Shown piece after piece: positions 5,676 to 14,129 of a DNA stretch of 36,008 nt. The translations under genes were made by a program, and so were the position numbers. The notes below the pieces were generated by a model. It did not search any database. It was not told where the DNA came from and saw nothing but the letters and a program-made list of their open reading frames with translations. Location: positions 1 to 36,008 of IMG/VR virus record IMGVR_UViG_3300024518_003797; one strand, written 5' to 3'. The stretch is from a virus. Each line of letters starts with the position of its first letter. Position 1 is the stretch's first letter.

Positions 5676-5953
5676 TATCTTCCCCTACATTGTTCAAGTT
5701 CTTCAATTTTTTCTTCGGTCCATACCCTGATTCTATCATAATCGCCAGGATTCGTGGCTATGTAATTAACACACTCGGCCAATGGGATGTCATACTCTTG
5801 TTGCCTTCTTGGGAGCCTTGGATCAAAACAAAGACAAGCATCGTCGCCGATTATACACCTTTCAACCATGGGAAAATTATGCTTTCTACAGCTAGACATA
5901 CCCATACTAAGGTAGCTTACTAAGAGCGCGATTAAGACGCCTTCTTTCTTCAT
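5675..5953 (-). CDS. Putative lipoprotein, outer-membrane spanin candidate
   Basis: A 92-residue protein with a short basic N-terminus, a hydrophobic segment, and Cys22 in the context M-G-M-S-S-C, which resembles a lipobox although Met at -3 is uncommon. The mature part is Cys-rich (two Cys in A-C-L-C, then E-C-V-N and Q-C-R) and ends in a charged helix. Its start lies 47 bases inside the upstream gene, recalling the overlapping Rz/Rz1 arrangement of phage spanins, and it sits beside a holin-like gene. The spanin role is inferred from architecture and context. Confidence 0.55.
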   Translation of the reverse strand: MKKEGVLIALLVSYLSMGMSSCRKHNFPMVERCIIGDDACLCFDPRLPRRQQEYDIPLAECVNYIATNPGDYDRIRVWTEEKIEELEQCRGR

Positions 5954-6110
5954 CCGTTTTTGCCTTTTTGAGTCGTGTGATTATTGTGTTTCTTTTAATT
6001 TGTGTACGGTTTTTTCGCCACGTTCTCACGTAGCTTTTTAAAGAGTCAATTTGTGAGGTTCCCCATAACAAGAGCTTGCCTATTATGGGGATAGCTTTTA
6101 AAAATTCCAC
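5907..6110 (-). CDS. Small membrane-associated basic protein of the lysis region (67 aa)
   Basis: A 67-residue protein with a short hydrophobic N-terminus (I-P-I-I-G-K-L-L-L-W) followed by a long, very basic helix (many Arg/Lys; K-T-D-E-E-R-R-R-L-N-R-A-L near the end). It starts at GTG immediately after the stop of the holin-like gene and overlaps the lipoprotein gene by 47 bases. By position it could be the inner-membrane partner of a spanin pair, but it is short for that; function uncertain. Confidence 0.55.
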   Translation of the reverse strand: MEFLKAIPIIGKLLLWGTSQIDSLKSYVRTWRKNRTQIKRNTIITRLKKAKTDEERRRLNRALSKLP

Positions 6111-6305
6111 TTATTCGATGGCCTTTTTTGTTGTCGCTCTCAAGATTAAGTTGATAACCGAGATAATTAGAATAAGGTTAGATTCATTCATTATGCTGTC
6201 TAAGCCTGACTCTGGAAAAAGTTTCATAAATAGACCAGCAATAGCAAGTAAAAGGTTTACCCACATGGTCTTCGATTGCCACCACTTCTTTTTTTCTTCG
6301 TTCAT
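6111..6305 (-). CDS. Putative holin
   Basis: A 64-residue protein beginning with a charged stretch and then K-W-W-Q-S-K-T-M-W-V-N, a pattern I associate with small phage holins. Two hydrophobic helices follow (about 15-30 and 42-57, the latter L-I-L-I-I-S-V-I-N-L-I-L), joined by a short polar loop. It should sit in the inner membrane and release the M15 endolysin. The ATG has AAGGAGTAAGGA upstream. Lysis-type genes lie on both sides. Confidence 0.7.
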   Translation of the reverse strand: MNEEKKKWWQSKTMWVNLLLAIAGLFMKLFPESGLDSIMNESNLILIISVINLILRATTKKAIE

Positions 6306-6348
6306 TCCTTACTCCTTGGTTTGAATTCTGTTTGGAATTGAGGTTAAA

Positions 6349-6528
6349 TTATCTTTTTTTTTGGTAAATTATTTTCCTTAAATCATTTAGCTCGACTCTA
6401 AGCTCTTTGATATCTTCTCTTAGTAAGGTAATCATACTTTTTGTAGGAAAGTTAGCATAAGCATATCCTACTAAGCTTCCGCCCAAAACTATTAAGTAAA
6501 TAACTTGTTTCGCCGTTTCATTATTCAA
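6349..6528 (-). CDS. Small membrane protein with coiled coil (59 aa, TTG start)
   Basis: A 59-residue reading frame starting at TTG (6528-6526), six bases after AAGGA that overlaps the stop of the upstream gene. Residues about 9-27 form a membrane helix (V-I-Y-L-I-V-L-G-G-S-L-V-G-Y). A charged heptad-like helix follows (L-L-R-E-D-I-K-E-L-R-V-E-L-N-D-L-R-K). Membrane anchor plus coiled coil is the layout of holin-accessory or inner spanin proteins. It lies directly upstream of the holin-like gene. Confidence 0.65.
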   Translation of the reverse strand: MNNETAKQVIYLIVLGGSLVGYAYANFPTKSMITLLREDIKELRVELNDLRKIIYQKKR

Positions 6529-6537
6529 GAAGAATCC

Positions 6538-6909
6538 TTACTTACAAAGTGATTGTCTCCATGACCACGTTCTAAATTGAACACTGTCAAAGTTAGTTAC
6601 AACTTGAGCTTTAGTTACGCTTTTTAACTGATCGCAGGCCGTTGTCTTAGCTTCTTTCTTTGCCTCTGCTTTAGCAACGTCTGAATTATGAATTGCCACC
6701 GCCGCCGTTAAGCAATTCCTGGCAGCTTCATTCTTTGAGACAAAGTCAACAATCATCTTTCTAGGGCCTCCATGGGCTTGCCTACAGTTTGTATTGTAAA
6801 CAGACCTAATATTGCCCTGTGTGTGCAGTTCAGCTTTGATAAAGGCCAATTCTGCCTCTACTGTGGCCATAACATTAAATGAGAATAAAAAGAGTAGTAA
6901 AATTTTCAT
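6538..6909 (-). CDS. Secreted cysteine-containing protein (123 aa)
   Basis: A 123-residue protein with a clear Sec signal peptide (M-K-I-L-L-L-F-L-F-S-F-N-V-M-A, cleavage after Ala15). The mature part is helical and Ala/Lys-rich with four cysteines (T-N-C-R, R-N-C-L, T-A-C-D, S-L-C-K), enough for two disulfides in the periplasm. I start it at the ATG at 6909, which shares one base with the stop of the preceding fibre gene (TAATG) and has AAGGTGG five bases upstream. The fibre protein just upstream also carries a signal peptide, so the pair may act together outside the cytoplasm. No family recognised. Confidence 0.78.
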   Translation of the reverse strand: MKILLLFLFSFNVMATVEAELAFIKAELHTQGNIRSVYNTNCRQAHGGPRKMIVDFVSKNEAARNCLTAAVAIHNSDVAKAEAKKEAKTTACDQLKSVTKAQVVTNFDSVQFRTWSWRQSLCK

Positions 6910-8615
6910 TAATCCACCTTGCAAAATTTGTAGTTTTCAGCGTCTACGTTTTCAACGGTAATACTTTGAACATCACCAAACATAGCTGAGTTTGATCCAC
7001 TGGTTCTTGTTATAAATTCGTATGCCTTTCCACTAGTTAATGTAACCTCTGTGCTAATAGGGCAATGTGTATTTTCCGTACCAGTTGTATCAGTATCAGA
7101 GCACGTTCCCCCAACATAAAAATCAGTGGCATCTGTTACATTGTTTATAAGTAAAACAGCGTGCTGGGCATTATTGAATGTATTATACCCCTCAATCGAA
7201 TAGTCGCCTGTAGTTGTAACACTGAATTCATCGTTAGTTATATCAACACTAAGGTCCATGCTAGTGCAGTCTGATCTAATGCCTGTGAAGTCAGAAATAT
7301 TATCCCCTGTGGAACCACTTATAGAAAAAGCGGAAGTATGTTGTCTTACAATCCAACAACAATCACCGGCAACACCTGCGCCGCCTCCCGATATCCCAGA
7401 CCCATCTAAAATAATTTGAGTGGCATCACTTGAGACTACCAAGCCGCCCTCGCCAACAATGGACTTCATTAGAAGAGTATTATTGGTGATTGAATCACCT
7501 ATGCCTTCGCCAGGGCCAATGTTTTGAAAGTCGGTAACATCAGAGGTTGATGCTGCCACGTTGATATAAATTTGAGTCGCGTCGCTTGAAACTGTCGCTT
7601 GGTCTTCACCTACTATTGTTTTCGAAATAAGAGTGTTATTTGCAATGCTATCGAGCATGGCGGAACCACCGCCGATATTCTGAAAACCTGTTACGTCGGA
7701 AACCTTCGTTGAGCTTATATAAACTTGCGTGGCATCTGACGACAAAGACAGATCCGTACCAGCTATTAAGGACAAGTCTTGAATAGTTCCGTTTGCTAAT
7801 ACTGATAAGAAATTTTCTCCAGCTCCTAAATTTTGAAAGTCGGTAACAGATTGAATCGAGTCGTCGACACTTAAAAGTATGCTTGTGGCATCACTTGAAA
7901 TACTTAAAAGACCACCACCATAAAGAGATTTAGAAAGGAGAGTACTATTAGCGATGCTATCCAAGATAGATTCACCGTCACCAATGTTTTGGAAGCCTGT
8001 AATATCACTAGAACTTAAAACGGTGAGTGTTGTTGCGTCAGCGACAATAGAAGAATTCCCTCCAGCAAACAGAGATTTAAGCCTTAAAGTGCTATTAGTT
8101 ATTGACTCTCCTATTCCGTCACCATCTCCAATGTTCTCAAAAGTAGTGATGTCGGAAGCTCCTGTACTGACAGTCACATAAACTTGAGTGGCATCCGAAG
8201 TTATTGAGGCAGCGCCTTGGCCTATAAGTGTTTTAGAAATTAATGTGTTGTTTTGGACAGTAGTATGTAGACCTTCTCCGGCTCCTATATCCTGGAAGTC
8301 AGTAACATCTGAAATTCCACCAGCACCGGCTCCATTTACTACAATAGAATAGTCAGTCGTAGCAGAGCCACGTTTAACATACATTGAAGCGTCGTCGCTT
8401 GCAGGGTCTTGCCAGAGTATTAAAGAGCCAGCCGTTGCATCAACTCCGACAACTGTAGGATCTTCATAAACCGTGTAAATCCCAATAGCGTTTGTTTTAA
8501 ACGTGATCTGTCGACTTTGGATTTCCGGCGTGTCTCCTCTCCATACAATAGGCCCGTATGCACTAAATACATTTGAACTACATATTAAAAAGATTAATAA
8601 AATAATTGATTTCAT
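6909..8615 (-). CDS. Fibre-like protein with Sec signal peptide and six tandem repeats
   Basis: A 568-residue protein. Residues 1-19 form a canonical Sec signal peptide (basic start, hydrophobic core, cleavage near V-F-S-A). Residues about 102-405 hold six repeats of about 50 residues with the pattern F-Q-N-I-G-x-G-E-x-(I/L)-x-x-x-(I/V)-x-N-x-T-L, then K-S-(L/I), then S-S-D-A-T-Q-(I/V), as in elongated beta fibres of phage tails. The C-terminal 150 residues look like a beta jelly-roll tip with several cysteines (D-C-C-W, S-D-C-T, G-T-C-S, T-H-C-P, F-C-K). A signal peptide on a phage fibre is unusual: virion proteins are normally made in the cytoplasm. It could be a fibre exported for periplasmic folding, or a phage-encoded adhesin. 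Confidence 0.82.
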   Translation of the reverse strand: MKSIILLIFLICSSNVFSAYGPIVWRGDTPEIQSRQITFKTNAIGIYTVYEDPTVVGVDATAGSLILWQDPASDDASMYVKRGSATTDYSIVVNGAGAGGISDVTDFQDIGAGEGLHTTVQNNTLISKTLIGQGAASITSDATQVYVTVSTGASDITTFENIGDGDGIGESITNSTLRLKSLFAGGNSSIVADATTLTVLSSSDITGFQNIGDGESILDSIANSTLLSKSLYGGGLLSISSDATSILLSVDDSIQSVTDFQNLGAGENFLSVLANGTIQDLSLIAGTDLSLSSDATQVYISSTKVSDVTGFQNIGGGSAMLDSIANNTLISKTIVGEDQATVSSDATQIYINVAASTSDVTDFQNIGPGEGIGDSITNNTLLMKSIVGEGGLVVSSDATQIILDGSGISGGGAGVAGDCCWIVRQHTSAFSISGSTGDNISDFTGIRSDCTSMDLSVDITNDEFSVTTTGDYSIEGYNTFNNAQHAVLLINNVTDATDFYVGGTCSDTDTTGTENTHCPISTEVTLTSGKAYEFITRTSGSNSAMFGDVQSITVENVDAENYKFCKVD

Positions 8616-8624
8616 GTTTCACCC

Positions 8625-9317
8625 TTATCCAAATAAGTTAATTATTACTTCACCGACCACCGCGTCTGCGCTAACCGCTCTTGCCCATAAATTTTGGCCC
8701 ATAGCTGAACTGAAATCAATTAGCTGGCTTGAACCTCCTCTTCCTGACGTGTAAACAGCATTAGCGCCGTCAAGGCTGTATTCTATTACTTCCGCGCTCG
8801 AATCTAAAATTTCCATTTTTGTCGTTGCGGCCACGGCCCCTGCAATTAACTGCACCCACACGCCGGTAGTTATTGGCGTTGTTCCGTAGTCATTTATTAC
8901 AGTTTGTTGAACTGAGACAGTTGAGCTATTGCCGCCGAATCCGTTTATCGATATTTGCTTATCTCCGTCAGCCGCAGCTAGCTGATCAGCACCTACAACT
9001 TTAACATCGATACTTCCGCCTGCAGCAAGAACAAACGGAACTAATCCGTCAGTTCCGTTCAATCCCACATGCATGTGTACGGTGACACCACCGTCTGTGC
9101 TAAGCTGTAAAATTTCACCGATATTGTGACTTATTTCTATTTCTGTTATGTCCGCCGTAGTGGCCGCGATTAAAGTTGACCATGTATTTGTACCAGTTGT
9201 CCCTTCTAAGTTTCCGCCACCATCTGTAAAAACGTCCCAATTGCTAGTGAATTGCTGACTATTACTTGTAGTGGTCGCTGAGCTTGAAGAAAGTACCGGA
9301 AATCTTTTGTAACCCAT
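8625..9317 (-). CDS. Beta-rich virion protein with an internal duplication (230 aa)
   Basis: A 230-residue protein without charged clusters or catalytic motif. Two similar halves of about 90 residues are visible, beginning around residues 45 and 150. Each has W-x-x-L-I-A followed by an E-I core and an S-x-D-G turn, and each ends in a short strand with I-x-(I/L)-F-G or I-N-x-F-G. This suggests two copies of one beta-sandwich domain. Its place between other fibre-type genes suggests a tail or head surface component. A GGGGG run six bases before the ATG serves as ribosome binding site; the upstream gene ends one base earlier. Confidence 0.72.
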   Translation of the reverse strand: MGYKRFPVLSSSSATTTSNSQQFTSNWDVFTDGGGNLEGTTGTNTWSTLIAATTADITEIEISHNIGEILQLSTDGGVTVHMHVGLNGTDGLVPFVLAAGGSIDVKVVGADQLAAADGDKQISINGFGGNSSTVSVQQTVINDYGTTPITTGVWVQLIAGAVAATTKMEILDSSAEVIEYSLDGANAVYTSGRGGSSQLIDFSSAMGQNLWARAVSADAVVGEVIINLFG

Positions 9318-9318
9318 C

Positions 9319-9687
9319 TTAAGCCCCCTTCACTTTTGAAACTAAAAAGCCTTGCATCGTTCCAACACCCGCAGTAAAAGCATATCTACATCTGAGCCAT
9401 TTAAAATTAAGCTCGGCCAAGTCAAATATCCATGAAGTGTCAGAGTCGTCTAGATCGTTAGTTGTTCCAAAATCAAGAGCTGTCCATTGTGTGACATCTG
9501 CGCCGTCTTTTACTTGTTCGTTAGAAGCTTCAAAGATGATTTCACCATCAACGCCAGCACCACCTGTCCAAAAAAGGTGATAAGTAGCTGCGTCCATGTT
9601 CATTATATTTGTAACATTTGAAGTGATATTTGCCGACATGTCACCGTCAGTTATCGCCTGGTGATCTACGGTGTGTTTCCGTGACAT
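9319..9687 (-). CDS. Small beta-rich virion-type protein (122 aa)
   Basis: A 122-residue beta-rich protein with W-T-G-G-A-G-V-D-G, an F-E-A-S-N-E strand-turn, and W-L-R-C-R-Y-A-F-T-A-G-V-G-T. The same plan occurs in the protein at 5355-5675. It resembles short phage beta-sandwich proteins on virion surfaces, but no specific role can be given. AAGGAGGT lies upstream of the ATG, the strongest ribosome binding site in this block, consistent with high expression. Confidence 0.7.
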   Translation of the reverse strand: MSRKHTVDHQAITDGDMSANITSNVTNIMNMDAATYHLFWTGGAGVDGEIIFEASNEQVKDGADVTQWTALDFGTTNDLDDSDTSWIFDLAELNFKWLRCRYAFTAGVGTMQGFLVSKVKGA

Positions 9688-9722
9688 TTTCCTACCTCCT
9701 TGTGGGTAAAATGCTTATGGCA

Positions 9723-12629
9723 TTAGGTCTTGGATAGTATTCTATCACCTGGAGTCTGTGCGCGTCCAGCCGCTTTTAATTTATCAGCTTTTACAGTAGG
9801 TTGCGCCCGTTGAGTTCCTAACCTTTTAGCCATATTCATTTGCTGTAAAGCGACAAGATTTAAAGGTTGTAGCTGCGTATCTGTCACAATTCCAAAGATA
9901 TTTTTCAATTGTACCTTTTGCGAATAATTAAGTTTTTCCGTGGCCATCTTATCAACGACCCCCATTTCCATTAAATCTTTTAATGATGGGTAGATTTCGT
10001 TTAAGACTTCGATTTCTTCCGTAGACATATATCCCTGCTCAAGGCTATCAAGCATCGTGGAAGGGTCTTCTACTGCTCTTCTGTATCTATTAAATTTGTC
10101 CATTTCAGACCTAGAAGGCTCCCAATCGCTAAATTCTGGCATTGGTGATCTATCTTGTGGAAGTTTTTCCATTAGAAAAGACGAGCTTTGAATGATTTTA
10201 TTTTGCAAAAATTCCGTAGTATCTGGCGCAGCCTCTTGGAGTAATTGATTATTTTGCTGCATTTCTTCGATTCTTGCGCCCACATTTGAATTAAAGTCTT
10301 CTATTTCTTTGGCCACTTCTTTGTAAGATTTGTCTTCATATTTTGTTGTTGTGGCATTTATAAGAGCAGATTTAACACCGGCTGTTTTTTTGTTGAAAAA
10401 TCCATCTACTGCCTTTGAAGTTTTTGTAAGTGCATTAACTTGATTATTTTGAACCTTACTTAAAACTAGGGCCAAAGCATTATCGCCGTATTTTTTTGCT
10501 AAGGTTCTTCCACCAGCCGCAGCAATTGCTCCGCCGATCCCGCCGGCTTGGGCCCCTGCAGATGCTGAGATATATCCAGTTAAAGGGATTAAATTATTTC
10601 CCGCTGCTCCTGCCATGGTGTCTTCTAAAATTTCATTGGCCATTGAAGCAAGGTGATATTCTCTTTTTGAATCTTTATATAGTTTTGAAATGTCCTTTCC
10701 TGACTTATCAGATAGGTGATCCATAAGGTCTACAATGTCATTTTCCATTTTAAAACGAACATCACGAATCATTGACCTTGTTTCTGGTAGCTGATTATTA
10801 AAATCTTTGATTATTGAATCGTAAGTTTTTCTCATTGAGCGCATTTCTTTTACGGTGAAAGGAACCTGTTTAGGAGGTCCAATTTCACTTGGCTCTACTT
10901 TAAAATGCCTCATTCTGTCGCTGAAATCATCGACTTCCGCAGCTATTTTTTCCATTTTAGGGATTACTTTCCCGTTAATTCTAAACTTTTGACCCCATGT
11001 CCGATCAATATAGTCGGCTATTTTTTCACCAGTTAATTGTTTACTCGCTGGGACCTGAGCTAAATCAACTTGCTGCATAGAAGAAAGGACAGCTTCCTGC
11101 ATCCCATCAAAAGAGTCATCTAGAGTTCTATGGATGTTCATATAATAGTCATCTAAATCCGTGCCTAAAGCGCCAAGGCCTTTGCCACTATTTTTCATGT
11201 GCCTTTTAATAAAGTCACCTAATTCAGCTTGCTTGGCAGCAGTTAACTTCTTAAAATGCTTCTTCGTGGCCCCTAAAGACTTTATAAAATGCCTATCGCC
11301 AAGTGTTCCACCTTTAAATGGAGCGCCCTTTCTTTTGCTGATAGTTTCAAGAACAGCATTATCTAAAAGGTCTATATTTTTTAATTCCGCTTTTGTTTTT
11401 GATAAAACTAAATCAAATTCATTTAGGGCTTCTTGAGTATCCCTTTTAATCTTGGAGAGTATTGGCCTTTCGCCAGCTATTGATAATTGTCTGACTCTTT
11501 CCGTTGCTAAGCGATCCATGGTGACACTGTCAGAATCCCACTTATCTAGGCCTTCGATTTCAAGCCTTCTGCCTAAAGATGCTCTTTGTTTAGCATCTCT
11601 CAAATCTAAAATATTCCCCTCTATTAAATCAGGGTCAAACTTCACTTCTGTATTTTTGCCAAAAGTTGTGGCCCTTCCGAAACTTGGGTCACCCTCAACA
11701 TCATTCATGGCAGCTTTTATATGCTTTGCTTTTCTTCCAAAATATGAGCTTTTCGCCTCTTGTACTAAATCAGTTCTTTTGTCGAATGTCTTTTTAAGGT
11801 TATCGTCGGAAATTCCAGCAAACCTTTTATGAGCATTTGCTACTTTGCTCTTTGCCGCCGCTGCTGTTTTATTAATTGCCCTTCCAGTTAAACTTAGACC
11901 ACCACCTAAAGCACCACCAAATAAAACTGTGGGGCCCATCATTGCTAAGGCGCTTTCTGCGTTCAATTCCGCATCACCTATGGCATGTTCCGAGATAAGT
12001 TGGCCAGTTCCAAATAGACCAGCTTCCGCGGCTCCTGTGACGCCCTTTTCTGTTAGGGTTCTAACCGCTGAATCTTTGGCTTTTCTCCCTAACAATGCTC
12101 TGGTCGCTAACTGTCCAGCTTTTTTAGAAGCTAATTCTGCAGCTAAAACACCTGTTCCTGCTTTTGTTGCTATCTTGGCACCTATCGAAGCACCGCCAGA
12201 GAAAATGGCCGGGATAATAATCCCTCCAGCTTCACCTGAAAAGCTAGCTACTGGATTTCTTTTCTTTATTTCTTCTAATGTTTTTTTCTCTGCTATTCCT
12301 GTTTCTGTCAGAGCAACGTCAGAGAGTCCAAAAGTTAGGCCTCTTGCTGCGCCTAAAGCGCCGGCCCTCATGTCGTTTATTATCCCGTCACCAAATTCCT
12401 TTTCAAGTCTTCGGTCTTCTCTCATGCTTGAAGTGTCGTAAGAAAATCCTTCCTGGAGAGCTTTAGGGGCTTCTGTGGCGTCCATTGTTCCACTTTCACC
12501 ATCTAAGTTAATTACGGGAATTCTTGAGCCTCTACGGAAGCCAAACCTCCCTGACTGAATAGCACTTGAAACGGATTCGTCTGGCACATCCTCAAAAACT
12601 TTTGATTTAAAATTAAAAAGCTCGGCCAT
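9723..12629 (-). CDS. Large internal virion (DNA-ejection) protein
   Basis: A 968-residue protein. The N-terminal 65 residues carry a pattern I know from podoviral internal proteins: V-P-x-E-x-V-x-x-A-I-x-S-G-x-F-G, then a strand ending D-G-E-S-G-T-M and A-x-x-A-L-x-x-G-F. A Gly/Ala-rich, probably membrane-active stretch follows (about 90-260; A-A-R-G-L-T-F-G-L-S-D). The rest is long charged helices with another Gly/Ala segment near 690-725. I do not see a lysozyme or transglycosylase active site. By analogy with T7-type internal proteins it would be packaged in the head and injected to help DNA cross the envelope. It shares one base with the preceding gene (TAATG). Confidence 0.75.
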   Translation of the reverse strand: MAELFNFKSKVFEDVPDESVSSAIQSGRFGFRRGSRIPVINLDGESGTMDATEAPKALQEGFSYDTSSMREDRRLEKEFGDGIINDMRAGALGAARGLTFGLSDVALTETGIAEKKTLEEIKKRNPVASFSGEAGGIIIPAIFSGGASIGAKIATKAGTGVLAAELASKKAGQLATRALLGRKAKDSAVRTLTEKGVTGAAEAGLFGTGQLISEHAIGDAELNAESALAMMGPTVLFGGALGGGLSLTGRAINKTAAAAKSKVANAHKRFAGISDDNLKKTFDKRTDLVQEAKSSYFGRKAKHIKAAMNDVEGDPSFGRATTFGKNTEVKFDPDLIEGNILDLRDAKQRASLGRRLEIEGLDKWDSDSVTMDRLATERVRQLSIAGERPILSKIKRDTQEALNEFDLVLSKTKAELKNIDLLDNAVLETISKRKGAPFKGGTLGDRHFIKSLGATKKHFKKLTAAKQAELGDFIKRHMKNSGKGLGALGTDLDDYYMNIHRTLDDSFDGMQEAVLSSMQQVDLAQVPASKQLTGEKIADYIDRTWGQKFRINGKVIPKMEKIAAEVDDFSDRMRHFKVEPSEIGPPKQVPFTVKEMRSMRKTYDSIIKDFNNQLPETRSMIRDVRFKMENDIVDLMDHLSDKSGKDISKLYKDSKREYHLASMANEILEDTMAGAAGNNLIPLTGYISASAGAQAGGIGGAIAAAGGRTLAKKYGDNALALVLSKVQNNQVNALTKTSKAVDGFFNKKTAGVKSALINATTTKYEDKSYKEVAKEIEDFNSNVGARIEEMQQNNQLLQEAAPDTTEFLQNKIIQSSSFLMEKLPQDRSPMPEFSDWEPSRSEMDKFNRYRRAVEDPSTMLDSLEQGYMSTEEIEVLNEIYPSLKDLMEMGVVDKMATEKLNYSQKVQLKNIFGIVTDTQLQPLNLVALQQMNMAKRLGTQRAQPTVKADKLKAAGRAQTPGDRILSKT

Positions 12630-14119
12630 TAATTACCCCGAAAAGTTCTAAATTGATTACCTCTTTGGTCATTTTCCCATGCAGGACCAGAAGCTTTTTT
12701 AAACGAATCTATTAAAATTTTCCTAATCTTATTTTTAAAACGAACTGTTTTGTCGTCGTCGCCTCTTACTGGGAAAATTCTGGCCAGATCTTCTTCTGCC
12801 TCGATTTTTCCGATAACTGCCCCTGATTCGTCTCTGAGCTTAGCACCAACGAATACATTCGCAAGGGCGTTATATCTCTTGAGGTCTGCGGGCATCCATT
12901 CATTAGGAACAAACCGCGAGGAGAGCGCCGCATTTGCTATGCTTGTCGGGTCAAAGTCACCAGCTAGTAATTTACCTAGTTCCGCCTCTGACTCTTGCAT
13001 CTGTCTACCAAACTTAGCTGACTCCGCTTGCTTCGCAGAAAATGACGTCTTTTTAGCACTTGCCGCCGCTACTTTTGATATAAGGTCAACTTTCTTAGCG
13101 TTTAAATCTGCAATCATTCCTTCCGCTCTTAATCTCTGGTCGGCCGTTTTTGTTCTTGAAGCAAACTTTTGAACTTTCATTTTCATTAAGTCCAAAGACC
13201 ATGCTCTTGTAGCTAGATCTGCGGTTCTTTCGTCGCCATATGTTTGTCTTAATCTTGAATAAGCATTATTTGCCGCAGCTCCTCTTCTGGCAAAATCGGC
13301 CTTTTGCATATTGATATCCCTATCAACGGCTTTGTCTAGCATTTCAAAAACACCATTTCTTTGCTGGCCAGTTAGAAGAACACCAATGGCTATAGCTATT
13401 TTGTTTCCCGTGGTTTTGCTATTCATAAACCTGTTAGGATCAATTTTTGAGTTCATTAGCTCGTCAGATACTTTATTGTATTTTTCCGTAGCTTCACGCA
13501 TTTTATCTTGGCGCGACTGCTCTTTTTGTTCAAATTCGTCGAATCTTCTTTGTGCGGCTTGCTCTTGGGAAAGCCTTAGCTCGTCTTCGGCCACTTGATT
13601 GGCTTCTTGATCTGCCACAACCTTTCTGATATTTCGCTTAGATTCGGCCACTTCGTTAGTGAATTGCTTCACAAAATTATTAGTTGTTCCTCTAAATTGC
13701 TTTTGAGCTTTATCAATTCCAACGGCCACATCATCGCCGACTAATTGGCTTTCACCAGCTTTTTGAATCTTTTTCTTGGCAGCGTCTTCGGTTCCCTGGT
13801 CCAGGAATTCTTTCTTTGGCGCTTGCTCTTCTGCTTTTTTTGCCAGTTCTTCCTTCTTCTTATCCATTGGTAAAGGATCAATCTTCAGAGCATCAAGAAC
13901 ATTTACCTTCTCTTGAACTTTTCCAAATTTAGACTTATCCCTTCCAGTTGGCTTATCAAGCGTAAAAAACCCCGAAGGCTCGCGCCCAGAAGCTCCTATG
14001 CTTTCTAAAAATTCAGGAGAAACCTTGTCTTTTACGACTTTGATATCTTTGCCACCACCTGACCTAACAGTGATTGTGGTTTCATCTTGATCAACTATTG
14101 TCGGAGTATTTTCTGCCAT
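12629..14119 (-). CDS. Coiled-coil internal virion protein
   Basis: A 496-residue, highly charged protein, mostly helical and coiled coil at about 80-260 (repeated K-K-E-E-L-A-K-K and Q-E-Q-A-A-Q-R-R-F-D-E-F-E types). A central hydrophobic patch (K-I-A-I-A-I-G-V-L-L-T-G-Q-Q) is followed by L-D-K-A-V-D-R-D-I-N-M-Q, a pattern I associate with podoviral ejection proteins. It lies between the other two internal-type proteins. The start is the ATG at 14119 with GGGAGAG just upstream; an earlier in-frame ATG at 14209 would overlap the preceding gene by 80 bases. Confidence 0.72.
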   Translation of the reverse strand: MAENTPTIVDQDETTITVRSGGGKDIKVVKDKVSPEFLESIGASGREPSGFFTLDKPTGRDKSKFGKVQEKVNVLDALKIDPLPMDKKKEELAKKAEEQAPKKEFLDQGTEDAAKKKIQKAGESQLVGDDVAVGIDKAQKQFRGTTNNFVKQFTNEVAESKRNIRKVVADQEANQVAEDELRLSQEQAAQRRFDEFEQKEQSRQDKMREATEKYNKVSDELMNSKIDPNRFMNSKTTGNKIAIAIGVLLTGQQRNGVFEMLDKAVDRDINMQKADFARRGAAANNAYSRLRQTYGDERTADLATRAWSLDLMKMKVQKFASRTKTADQRLRAEGMIADLNAKKVDLISKVAAASAKKTSFSAKQAESAKFGRQMQESEAELGKLLAGDFDPTSIANAALSSRFVPNEWMPADLKRYNALANVFVGAKLRDESGAVIGKIEAEEDLARIFPVRGDDDKTVRFKNKIRKILIDSFKKASGPAWENDQRGNQFRTFRGN

Positions 14120-14129
14120 TTCGCTCTCC

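Noticed and set aside
12750-13172. Plus-strand long frames opposite the structural genes (for example 12750-13172, 11845-12441, 19930-20304)
   Set aside because: Ser/Leu/Pro-rich antisense shadows of well-supported minus-strand virion genes, without ribosome binding sites.
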